DNA of 64,000 nucleotides from Flavobacterium limnophilum. Its GTDB lineage: Bacteria > Bacteroidota > Bacteroidia > Flavobacteriales > Flavobacteriaceae. Both the position numbers and the translations under genes were made by a program. The stretch's first letter is position 1; each line of letters starts with the position of its first letter. This document shows, in pieces, positions 41,618-48,072 of the stretch. The notes beneath the pieces were generated by a model that did no database searches, had not been told where the DNA came from, and was given only the letters and a program-made list of their open reading frames with translations. The stretch spans positions 4,092,001 through 4,156,000 of the forward strand of contig NZ_CP114289.2 of the NCBI RefSeq assembly GCF_027111315.2, in the 5' to 3' direction.

Positions 41618-43306
41618 ATGCGTTGGACCATCAAACCAAAACCTTCTGAAGAAAAGGTAAAACTACTTGCTGAAACTTTGAATGTGGAGGAATTTGTGGC
41701 AACACTTCTGGTGCAACGCGGCATTGAAACTTTCGAACAAGCCAGACAATTTTTCCGTCCCACTTTAGAAGATCTGCATAATCCATATTTGATGAAGGAT
41801 ATGGATAAAGCGGTTGAACGCATAGAATTGGCGATTGAAAACGGTGAAAATATTCTCGTTTTTGGCGATTATGACGTGGATGGAACAACGGCAGTTTCCT
41901 TGGTTTCGTCTTATTTGAAAACCTATTATCCTAATGTTGCCACTTATATTCCAGACCGTTATGACGAAGGTTACGGTGTTTCTTTCAAAGGAATTGATTA
42001 TGCCGACGACAATGTTTTTTCGCTAATTATTGCCTTGGATTGTGGTATAAAATCGATTGATCACGTGGCTTACGCCAAAGAGAGAAACATCGATTTCATT
42101 ATTTGTGATCACCATAGACCGGGTGAATTTTTGCCAAAAGCAGTGGCGGTTTTAGATCCAAAGCGTGACGATTGTAATTATCCGTATGATGAATTATGCG
42201 GCTGCGGAATTGGTTTTAAATTGATTCAGGCATTGGGCGAAAACCGAAATCAAACCATCGAAGATTTGACTTCGTATCTGGATTTGGTGGCGACAGCTAT
42301 TGCAGCGGATATTGTTCCGATGACGGGTGAAAATCGGGTTTTGGCTTATTTTGGTTTGCAGGTCATCAACTCCGACCCGAGACCGGGATTCAAGGCTTTG
42401 ACACATCAAATAAAAAAGAAAACCTTGGATATTACCGACGTGGTTTTTATCATCGCACCCAGAATTAATGCGGCAGGACGAATCAAACACGGAAATCACG
42501 CCGTGGAATTGTTGACGGAATTCGATTTTGAGCAAGCCCAACAATTTGCCTCGGAAATTGAAGCTTATAATTCCGAAAGAAAAGATTTGGACAAACAAAT
42601 TACCAAAGAAGCACTTAGCCAGATTGTAGAGAATAATGAAGAAAAACGTTTTACATCGGTCGTTTTTCAAGAAGATTGGCACAAAGGCGTGATTGGAATC
42701 GTGGCTTCGCGATTGATAGAAACCTATTATCGTCCGACCTTGGTTTTTACCAAAAGCGGCAATAAATATGCGGCTTCGGCACGCTCTGTAAAAGGTTTTG
42801 ATGTCTATAATGCCTTGGAAGCTTGTTCCGAACATTTGGAACAATTTGGCGGACATATGTATGCTGCTGGAATGACTTTGTTGGAAGAAAATTATCTGGC
42901 TTTCAAAAATGCTTTCGAAAAAGTGGTCGAAGAAACCATTCATCCCGATATGTTGACGCCGGAAATTTTGATTGATGCCGAAATCAACTTAACGGACATC
43001 ACTCCAAAACTCATCCGGATTTTGAAACAATTCGAACCTTTTGGGCCACAAAATATGACGCCTGTTTTTCTGACCAAAAATGTGAAAGACACGGGTTATG
43101 CCCAAAAATTGGGAGCTGATGAAGAACATTTAAAACTATTTGTACGTCAAAATAGTTCCGAAGGAATGGCGGCCATTGGTTTTGGATTAGGAAATAAAAT
43201 GGAATTGACAACGAATAAAAAACCGTTCGAAGCAGTGTATTGCATAGACGAGAACGAATGGAATGGTAAAACTTCCGTTCAATTGCGATTGAAAGATATT
43301 AAATAG
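41618..43306 (+). CDS. recJ: Single-stranded-DNA exonuclease RecJ
   Basis: RecJ degrades single-stranded DNA 5' to 3' in repair and recombination. The 562-residue protein has DHH motifs: VFGDYDVDGTTAVSL, IALDCGIKS, IICDHHRPGEFLP, then the DHHA1 region with HKGVIGIVASRL and EQFGGHMYAAGMTL, and a C-terminal OB fold. Eleven bases separate it from the MFS gene, so the three genes recJ, MFS and DUF2062 are probably an operon. Confidence 0.96.
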   Translation: MRWTIKPKPSEEKVKLLAETLNVEEFVATLLVQRGIETFEQARQFFRPTLEDLHNPYLMKDMDKAVERIELAIENGENILVFGDYDVDGTTAVSLVSSYLKTYYPNVATYIPDRYDEGYGVSFKGIDYADDNVFSLIIALDCGIKSIDHVAYAKERNIDFIICDHHRPGEFLPKAVAVLDPKRDDCNYPYDELCGCGIGFKLIQALGENRNQTIEDLTSYLDLVATAIAADIVPMTGENRVLAYFGLQVINSDPRPGFKALTHQIKKKTLDITDVVFIIAPRINAAGRIKHGNHAVELLTEFDFEQAQQFASEIEAYNSERKDLDKQITKEALSQIVENNEEKRFTSVVFQEDWHKGVIGIVASRLIETYYRPTLVFTKSGNKYAASARSVKGFDVYNALEACSEHLEQFGGHMYAAGMTLLEENYLAFKNAFEKVVEETIHPDMLTPEILIDAEINLTDITPKLIRILKQFEPFGPQNMTPVFLTKNVKDTGYAQKLGADEEHLKLFVRQNSSEGMAAIGFGLGNKMELTTNKKPFEAVYCIDENEWNGKTSVQLRLKDIK

Positions 43307-43317
43307 AATACAATTAA

Positions 43318-44586
43318 ATGAAGAAGAAAGATCCTTACGCAGCCCTGCGTTATAAAGAATTCAATATGTTTTTGTTGATGCGATTTGCCATGGTTTTTGC
43401 CTGGTCGATGCAATTTATCATTATCGAATGGGAGGTGTATAGTTTGACCAAAAGTGCGCTTTCGTTAGGAATGATTGGATTAATGGAAGTGATTCCGGCG
43501 ATAGGAATGGCTTTGTTCGCCGGACATATTGTCGATCAAAAGGAAAAAAAAGGAATGCTTCTTAAATGTATTTTGGGATTTTCAATTATTAGTTTTGGCT
43601 TGTTTTTATTGACCTGGCCAAGAATTGTAAGTGATTTTTCGACCAACACCATTTTGTATTCCATATACTTTTTGGTCTTTTTAGGAGGATTGGTTCGTGC
43701 TTTTTTGGGACCCACCATCTTTTCGTTGATGTCTTTGATTGTTCCTAAAAAAGCCTATCCCAATGCAGCCACTTGGAGTAGTTCGGTTTGGCAAATAGGT
43801 TCGGTTGTAGGGCCTGCCGTTGCCGGATTTTCGATTACTTGGATAGGAGTACATTGGTCTATGTGTACTATTTTTGCCTGTTCTATTTTCGCATTGTTGA
43901 TATTGACACAAATTTCAACCAAGCCTATTTTAAACCCAAAAATTGGTGAACCGATAATGGAAAGTTTGAAGGAAGGAATAAAATTCGTTTATACCAATAA
44001 ATCTGTTTTGGGAGCTTTAACGCTGGATATGGTGGCAGTTCTTTTTGGTGGAGCCGTGGCACTTTTGCCCATTTTTGCCCAAGATATTTTGAAAGTTGGG
44101 CCGGAAGGTTTCGGAATTTTGAGAGCAGCTCCAGCCGTTGGTGCTTTGTTGACGATGTTTGTTTCGGCACATTTGCCTTTTTACAAAAATGCGGGAATCA
44201 AGCTTTTGGCGGCTATTTTTGGATTTGGTGTTTGTATTATTGTTTTTGGACTTTCCACTTGGTTTTGGCTATCGGTCTTTGCCTTATTTATGAGCGGTGT
44301 TACCGATGGAATTTCGGTGGTGATTCGTCAAACCATTTTGCAACTCAAAACTCCAGACTCAATGCGAGGTCGTGTGGCTGCGGTAAATTCCATATTTGTT
44401 GGTTCATCAAATGAATTAGGAGCTTTCGAAAGTGGATTGACGGCCAAATTGATGGGAACGGTTTCTGCAGTTGTTTTTGGCGGAACTATGACTCTCATAA
44501 TCGTTGTTTTCACTGGAATTAAATTACCGGGTTTTAGAAACTTGGATTTGCAAAAAGATTTGGAAGAACACGAAAATCACAAATAA
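43318..44586 (+). CDS. MFS transporter
   Basis: A 422-residue integral membrane protein with about twelve TM helices. The first half has RYKEFNMFLLMRFAMVFAW, LGMIGLMEVIPAIGMALFAGHIVDQKEKKG (the loop 2-3 signature in modified form) and GLVRAFLGPTIFSLMSLIVP; the second half has LRAAPAVGALLTMFVSAHLP and MRGRVAAVNSIFVGSSNELG. The family includes drug and siderophore exporters; substrate unknown. Its stop is followed immediately by the TTG start of the next gene. Confidence 0.9.
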   Translation: MKKKDPYAALRYKEFNMFLLMRFAMVFAWSMQFIIIEWEVYSLTKSALSLGMIGLMEVIPAIGMALFAGHIVDQKEKKGMLLKCILGFSIISFGLFLLTWPRIVSDFSTNTILYSIYFLVFLGGLVRAFLGPTIFSLMSLIVPKKAYPNAATWSSSVWQIGSVVGPAVAGFSITWIGVHWSMCTIFACSIFALLILTQISTKPILNPKIGEPIMESLKEGIKFVYTNKSVLGALTLDMVAVLFGGAVALLPIFAQDILKVGPEGFGILRAAPAVGALLTMFVSAHLPFYKNAGIKLLAAIFGFGVCIIVFGLSTWFWLSVFALFMSGVTDGISVVIRQTILQLKTPDSMRGRVAAVNSIFVGSSNELGAFESGLTAKLMGTVSAVVFGGTMTLIIVVFTGIKLPGFRNLDLQKDLEEHENHK

Positions 44587-45042
44587 TTGAAACAGAAATT
44601 AAATTCGTTAAAAGATAAAACGACCGCTCTTTTGAAGCAAGGTTTAATGCCAAAGGAACTGATTCAGAGCATTATTGTGTCGGGATTAATTTCGATCATT
44701 CCGATTCTTGGCGTGAGCACTTTTATGATTACCACTGTTTCGCTGAAGCGAAAATTGAATTTTCCAGTAATGATTTCGCTAAGTTATTTGATGTGGCCTG
44801 TGCAAATTTTGATGATAATTCCTTTTATTCGAGTGGGAGAATTTATTTTTTCCGTTCCTCGAAATCGTCACACGGTCGAAGAAATTATCAGTTCCTTTCA
44901 AAGCAGTTTTTTTCAAACCCTGAGCCAACTTTCATTTGAATTGTTGTGTGGTTTGGGCGGTTGGTTACTGACGGCTGTTCCTACTGCTGTAGTAGTTTAT
45001 TGGGTGTCGCTTTTGTATTTGAGAGAGAGAAAAACGCTGTGA
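44587..45042 (+). CDS. DUF2062 membrane protein
   Basis: A 151-residue protein with the DUF2062 pattern: an N-terminal amphipathic helix (LLKQGLMPKELIQSII), TM helices around SGLISIIPILGVSTFMITTV and MISLSYLMWPVQILMIIPF, and a C-terminal TM (GGWLLTAVPTAVVVYWVSLLYL). The start is TTG 44587, directly after the MFS stop codon; the next ATG would remove part of the domain. Function unknown, inner membrane. Confidence 0.75.
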   Translation: MKQKLNSLKDKTTALLKQGLMPKELIQSIIVSGLISIIPILGVSTFMITTVSLKRKLNFPVMISLSYLMWPVQILMIIPFIRVGEFIFSVPRNRHTVEEIISSFQSSFFQTLSQLSFELLCGLGGWLLTAVPTAVVVYWVSLLYLRERKTL

Positions 45043-45085
45043 TCCTGCTTAAATGAATTTATATGTCTTGTGTGGTTAAAGGTTT

Positions 45086-45841
45086 TTACTCAAACTTCTT
45101 CACCTCAAAAGTTTCTCCATCAAAAACACCATAAGTAAAATAAGTGATCCAATCTCCTAGATTCACGTAATTGGAATTCTCGCCAACAGCAACGATCATT
45201 GGTAAATGACGATGGCCAAAAACAAGGTAATTGTAATGCTTGGTTTCCAGTTTTCTTTTGGAATACAAAATCAGCCATTCGTTTTCTTCGCCCAGGAATT
45301 TCACGTCTTCATCACCGGAAATCAACTTGTTTTTTACGGAAAGATATTGCGCCAGTTTCATTCCAATATCAGGATGAAGCCAACGATAAAGCCATTTGGA
45401 GACTGGATGCGTGAATACTTTTTTCATTCGTTTGTAGCCTTTATCACCCGGACCTTTTCCGTCGCCGTGACCAATGAGGAAGGTTTTTCCGTTGAAAGTA
45501 TATTCTTGGTTGTCGTGATATACGGGAATGTTCAGTTCTTTTTCGAGATAATCGTCCATCCATAAATCGTGGTTGCCTACAAAGAAATAAATGGGAATTC
45601 CGCTGTCGCGAATTTCGGCCAATTTGCCCAAAACTCGCACGAAACCTTTAGGAACAACGGTTTTGTATTCGAACCAGAAATCGAATAAATCGCCCAGTAG
45701 AAAAATAGCTTCCGCATCTTTTTTGACTTCGTCGAGCCAAGCGACGAATTTTTGTTCTCTGGGAAAACTCAATTCAGGGGTTGGTGCGCCAAAATGCTGG
45801 TCGGAGGCGAAATATATTTTTTTGTTGGGCGTGATTTGCAT
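45086..45841 (-). CDS. lpxH: UDP-2,3-diacylglucosamine diphosphatase
   Basis: LpxH hydrolyses UDP-2,3-diacylglucosamine to lipid X in lipid A synthesis. The 251-residue metallophosphatase has the motifs FASDQHFGAP, FLLGDLFDFWFEY, FVGNHDLWMDDY, FLIGHGDGKG and VFGHRHLP. The series of genes on this strand (enoyl-CoA hydratase, small membrane protein, queD, lpxH) is tightly spaced. Full length. Confidence 0.93.
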   Translation of the reverse strand: MQITPNKKIYFASDQHFGAPTPELSFPREQKFVAWLDEVKKDAEAIFLLGDLFDFWFEYKTVVPKGFVRVLGKLAEIRDSGIPIYFFVGNHDLWMDDYLEKELNIPVYHDNQEYTFNGKTFLIGHGDGKGPGDKGYKRMKKVFTHPVSKWLYRWLHPDIGMKLAQYLSVKNKLISGDEDVKFLGEENEWLILYSKRKLETKHYNYLVFGHRHLPMIVAVGENSNYVNLGDWITYFTYGVFDGETFEVKKFE

Positions 45842-45864
45842 AAAGCTAAAGTAGAGATTTTGAA

Positions 45865-46317
45865 TTACAAATTATCGCTTGCAAACCATTCGGCAAACGA
45901 AGATTCGGTTTCTTGTAATTTCAAGGAAAAAAGATTGATGTTTTCGGGTAATCTACTGATGATTCTTTTCGAAAAATCGACTACCATGTTTTCGCTCGTA
46001 GGCTGGTAATCTACCAAAATTACGTGGTGACCGCGCGATTTTAATTCTTTGGCCAATTCGATATGAGGTGTAGTTCCGTTGAAAACCGAGGCATGGTCAA
46101 ACTGGTCGACAATTTCCTCTTTCACGATTTTTTTCAAATCGGTAAAATCGATAACCATTCCAAATTTTGAGTTGTTGCGGTCTGTTATGGGCGTTCCAAT
46201 TACGGTAACCGACAATTTATAACTGTGTCCATGCACATTTTTGCACTTTCCGTCGTAACCGTAAAGGGCGTGACCGGTTTCGAAACCAAACTGCTTTGTA
46301 ATCCTGATTTTGCTCAT
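45865..46317 (-). CDS. queD: 6-carboxy-tetrahydropterin synthase / PTPS family
   Basis: A 150-residue T-fold enzyme beginning MSKIRITKQFGFETGHALYG. Zinc His residues lie in ETGHALYGYDGKCKNVHGHSYK; GMVIDFTDLKKIVKE and FDHASVFNG are typical. QueD makes carboxytetrahydropterin for queuosine, while PTPS makes tetrahydrobiopterin precursor; the CKNVHGH context fits QueD. A longer frame from 46338 starts inside the -7 box and is rejected. Other que genes are not nearby. Confidence 0.9.
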   Translation of the reverse strand: MSKIRITKQFGFETGHALYGYDGKCKNVHGHSYKLSVTVIGTPITDRNNSKFGMVIDFTDLKKIVKEEIVDQFDHASVFNGTTPHIELAKELKSRGHHVILVDYQPTSENMVVDFSKRIISRLPENINLFSLKLQETESSFAEWFASDNL

Positions 46318-46335
46318 TATATTTTTATTTGAATG

Positions 46336-46343
46336 CAAATTTA
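46336..46343 (-). promoter_or_regulatory. -7 element for queD
   Basis: Minus strand TAAATTTG, 18 bases before the ATG at 46317. No -33 box was identified. Confidence 0.45.
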
Positions 46344-46349
46344 GTGAAT

Positions 46350-46526
46350 CTACTCCTTTCTGTCCGCTTTTTTAGCCCGATAATACATCCAATAGGCAAC
46401 ACCAACCAACAAAACAAAAGGGAGAAACGAACCTATGACGACTCCAATTTGATAACTGTTGTCGGGTGCGACTTTTAATTTTTCTGCAACATTCACTTGT
46501 AGTAATGGCAAGATGAGGTACATCAT
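46350..46526 (-). CDS. 58-residue single-pass membrane protein
   Basis: A short frame (ATG 46526 to TAG 46350) encoding a hydrophobic start (MMYLILPLLQVNVAEKL), a linker (KVAPDNSYQIG) and a clear TM helix (VVIGSFLPFVLLVGVAYWMYY) with a basic tail RAKKADRKE, so the C-terminus faces the cytoplasm. It begins 3 bases after the enoyl-CoA hydratase stop and precedes queD, which supports a real gene in an operon. Easily missed because of its length. Function unknown. Confidence 0.7.
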   Translation of the reverse strand: MMYLILPLLQVNVAEKLKVAPDNSYQIGVVIGSFLPFVLLVGVAYWMYYRAKKADRKE

Positions 46527-46529
46527 TGT

Positions 46530-47294
46530 TTATTTTTTAAATTGGGACAATGCTTTTTTCGAGAAATCCGAAAGCACTAATTTTCCTGAAATTTCGGCTC
46601 TTTCGTAAAGCAAAGTGTTCCAGTTTTCGGTTCCTTCCCAAAGTGTTTTTTTTATTTCGGTTAATGCCTCGGGATTGAAACCGGCCAGTTTGTTGGCGAA
46701 AGCCGCAATTTCTATATCCAATTCGGCTGAAGTTTTAAATACTTTGGCGTACAATCCTTTTTGGTTTGCCCAAGCTGCCGTTTTCCATTCCGTGTCCAAA
46801 GTCATTTCGGTCGTGGCACTTTTTCCTATTTTTCGGGTTACGGCAGGTTCTATTACAAAAGGACCAATTCCAATTGCCAATTCCGACAGTTTTATGGCAC
46901 TTTCATTCGTCGCCAAAGCATAATCGCAAGCGGCTGCAATACCTACTCCGCCACCAACTGCTTTTCCGTGAATTCTTCCGATGATTATTTTCGAACAATT
47001 GCGCATTGCATTCAATACATTGGCAAATCCGGAAAAGAATTTTGTGGCTTCGTCTAAATTTGAAACTGCCAAAAGTTCGTCAAAAGAAGCTCCGGCACAA
47101 AATGCTCCCGAACCACTGCTTTTTAAAACAATAACCGAAGCTAAATTGTTGTTACTTAGTTTGTTGAGTTCATTCGTCAATCGGTTTAATAAATCACTCG
47201 GAAAAGAATTGCTCGCAGGATGCCCAAATTCTAGGGTCGCGATTTTGTTTTCGATTGTGGTGATTAGTAAGCCGTTTGGGTTTTGAGTTGTCAT
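46530..47294 (-). CDS. Enoyl-CoA hydratase/isomerase family protein
   Basis: A 254-residue crotonase-fold protein. The oxyanion region GAFCAGASFDELL and GKAVGGGVGIAAACDYALA are present, with a Glu in SELAIGIGPFVIEPAV. The substrate is a CoA thioester, but whether it acts in fatty-acid oxidation, leucine catabolism (methylglutaconyl-CoA hydratase) or another route cannot be decided here. First gene of a probable minus-strand operon. Confidence 0.88.
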   Translation of the reverse strand: MTTQNPNGLLITTIENKIATLEFGHPASNSFPSDLLNRLTNELNKLSNNNLASVIVLKSSGSGAFCAGASFDELLAVSNLDEATKFFSGFANVLNAMRNCSKIIIGRIHGKAVGGGVGIAAACDYALATNESAIKLSELAIGIGPFVIEPAVTRKIGKSATTEMTLDTEWKTAAWANQKGLYAKVFKTSAELDIEIAAFANKLAGFNPEALTEIKKTLWEGTENWNTLLYERAEISGKLVLSDFSKKALSQFKK

Positions 47295-47354
47295 TACACA
47301 GATTTTGATGTAAAGTTAAAAATATTAAGGGAAGCAGGATATTTTTTTTAGAAA

Positions 47355-47387
47355 TTTGCATTTTACTTTATTTATGTGTTATATTTG
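47355..47387 (+). promoter_or_regulatory. Promoter of the tRNA-Ala cassette
   Basis: TTTG 47355-47358, 21-base spacer, TATATTTG 47380-47387. It lies before the 5' half-tRNA, so it would transcribe half-tRNA and tRNA-Ala together. Confidence 0.65.
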
Positions 47388-47397
47388 CGCCAGAATT

Positions 47398-47445
47398 GGG
47401 GGATTAGCTCATTTGGCTAGAGCGTCCCGATGAAATCGGGAAGGT
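47398..47445 (+). pseudogene. 5' half of a tRNA-Ala-like gene with an altered anticodon arm
   Basis: The first 27 bases (47398-47424) are identical to the intact tRNA-Ala 5' part, including acceptor strand GGGGGAT and the full D-arm. The anticodon arm is replaced by TCCCGATGAAATCGGGA (47425-47441), which still folds as 5+7+5 with loop ATGAAAT, i.e. U33 then GAA. After AGGT (47445) similarity stops: there is no T-arm or 3' acceptor strand. Confidence 0.85.
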
Positions 47446-47468
47446 AACTGTTCAAAATAAAAAATATT

Positions 47469-47542
47469 GGGGGATTAGCTCATTTGGCTAGAGCGCTTGC
47501 CTGGCAGGCAAGAGGTGGTCGGTTCGAATCCGATATTCTCCA
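47469..47542 (+). tRNA. tRNA-Ala (GGC)
   Basis: A full 74-nt cloverleaf: acceptor GGGGGAT/ATTCTCC with the G3-U70 pair that marks tRNA-Ala, D-arm GCTC/GAGC, anticodon arm CTTGC-CTGGCAG-GCAAG (anticodon GGC), T-arm GTCGG-TTCGAAT-CCGAT, discriminator A, no encoded CCA. It is the only intact tRNA in this cluster. Confidence 0.95.
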
Positions 47543-47581
47543 CAAAAGACTCAAACATTGTTTGGGTCTTTTTTATTTCTA
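47513..47581 (+). repeat. 69-bp direct repeat, copy 1 (tRNA 3' part plus terminator)
   Basis: Runs from AGGTGGTCGG in the tRNA through its 3' end and terminator to TTTCTA. The same 69 bases occur at 47858-47926. Confidence 0.9.
47546..47576 (+). terminator. Terminator of tRNA-Ala
   Basis: AAGACTCAAAC and GTTTGGGTCTT form a stem with one G-T pair, followed by T; 4 bases after the tRNA. Confidence 0.85.
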
Positions 47582-47586
47582 GTCTT

Positions 47587-47835
47587 ATGTTTTACACTTA
47601 TATCATTTATTCAAAAGCGATTGATAAATATTATGTTGGTTCTTGTCAAGATATACAAGAGCGGCTTGAAGATCATTTGAACAGCAGAAGTAAATACACC
47701 AAACAGGCTAAAGATTGGGAATTAAAGTATTTTGAGACATATTCTTCCAGAAGTGAGGCTTATCAAAGAGAAATGCAAATCAAGAAGATGAAAAGCCGAA
47801 AATATATCGAAAATTTGATAGGAAATAAGAGCTAG
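47587..47835 (+). CDS. GIY-YIG nuclease domain protein
   Basis: An 82-residue single-domain nuclease. The signature appears as YTYIIY (residues 3-8) and YYVGSCQDIQERLEDH (about 15-30), with the conserved Arg in ERLEDH and a C-terminal Glu-containing helix (SRSEAYQREMQIKKMKSRKYIENLI) like the UPF0213 group. The longer frame from 47497 reads through the tRNA (MPGRQEVVG...) and is not real. It starts 11 bases after the tRNA-Ala terminator and its TAG stop is formed by the tRNA-derived GCTAGAGCG. No promoter is obvious between terminator and ATG. Confidence 0.88.
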   Translation: MFYTYIIYSKAIDKYYVGSCQDIQERLEDHLNSRSKYTKQAKDWELKYFETYSSRSEAYQREMQIKKMKSRKYIENLIGNKS

Positions 47836-47887
47836 AGCGTCCCGATGACAATCGGGAAGGTGGTCGGTTCGAATCCGATATTCTCCA
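47831..47887 (+). pseudogene. 3' half of a tRNA-Ala-like gene with an altered anticodon arm
   Basis: It begins GCTAGAGCG, then TCCCGATGACAATCGGGA (18 bases, one longer than a normal arm, 8-base loop), then AGGTGGTCGG through the T-arm and ATTCTCC-A, identical to the intact tRNA-Ala 3' part. The 5' acceptor and most of the D-arm are missing. Confidence 0.85.
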
Positions 47888-47926
47888 CAAAAGACTCAAA
47901 CATTGTTTGGGTCTTTTTTATTTCTA
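47858..47926 (+). repeat. 69-bp direct repeat, copy 2
   Basis: Identical to 47513-47581, 345 bases downstream, beyond the GIY-YIG gene. Confidence 0.9.
47891..47921 (+). terminator. Duplicate terminator after the 3' half-tRNA
   Basis: Same hairpin as 47546-47576, carried by the 69-bp repeat; here it would end the GIY-YIG transcript. Confidence 0.85.
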
Positions 47927-48016
47927 CTATCATCAGATTCAAAATTTTTCACGTTTAAGACCTATTTGAATTCGTGCTGAAAGTATCTTCCGTTTTTTGA
48001 TTTACTTAATTTAACA

Positions 48017-48051
48017 TTTGCTCCAATATGTGTTATATTTTCATATTTTTG
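48017..48051 (+). promoter_or_regulatory. Promoter of the prolyl oligopeptidase gene
   Basis: TTTG 48017-48020, 23-base spacer, TATTTTTG 48044-48051. The first in-frame ATG (48058) is 6 bases later, the signal-peptide ATG at 48073. Confidence 0.6.
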
Positions 48052-48072
48052 CAACAAATGATAAATCTTCAA

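Larger units (their letters stand above)
47416..47861 (+). mobile_element. Putative GIY-YIG/tRNA-Ala cassette bounded by direct repeats
   Basis: A 30-31-base direct repeat (GCTAGAGCG, then TCCCGATGA, A or CA, ATCGGGA, AGGT) lies at 47416-47445 and 47831-47861 and brackets an intact tRNA-Ala gene, its terminator and a GIY-YIG nuclease gene. Recombination between the repeats would fuse the outer half-genes into one full-length tRNA-like gene. GIY-YIG enzymes are known DNA-cutting agents of homing elements; that this is a mobile unit is inference, and no other mobility gene is present. Confidence 0.5.

Noticed and set aside
42194..42943. A 249-residue minus-strand frame inside recJ
   Set aside because: Antisense shadow of the recJ exonuclease domain; composition is not protein-like.
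47398..47445. The 5' half-tRNA as a functional tRNA-Phe
   Set aside because: The anticodon arm could read GAA, but T-arm and 3' acceptor strand are missing, so it cannot fold as a tRNA.
47497..47586. An upstream extension of the GIY-YIG protein starting MPGRQEVVGSNPIFS
   Set aside because: This is a translation of the tRNA-Ala sequence and its terminator. The real start is ATG 47587, where the GIY-YIG fold begins.
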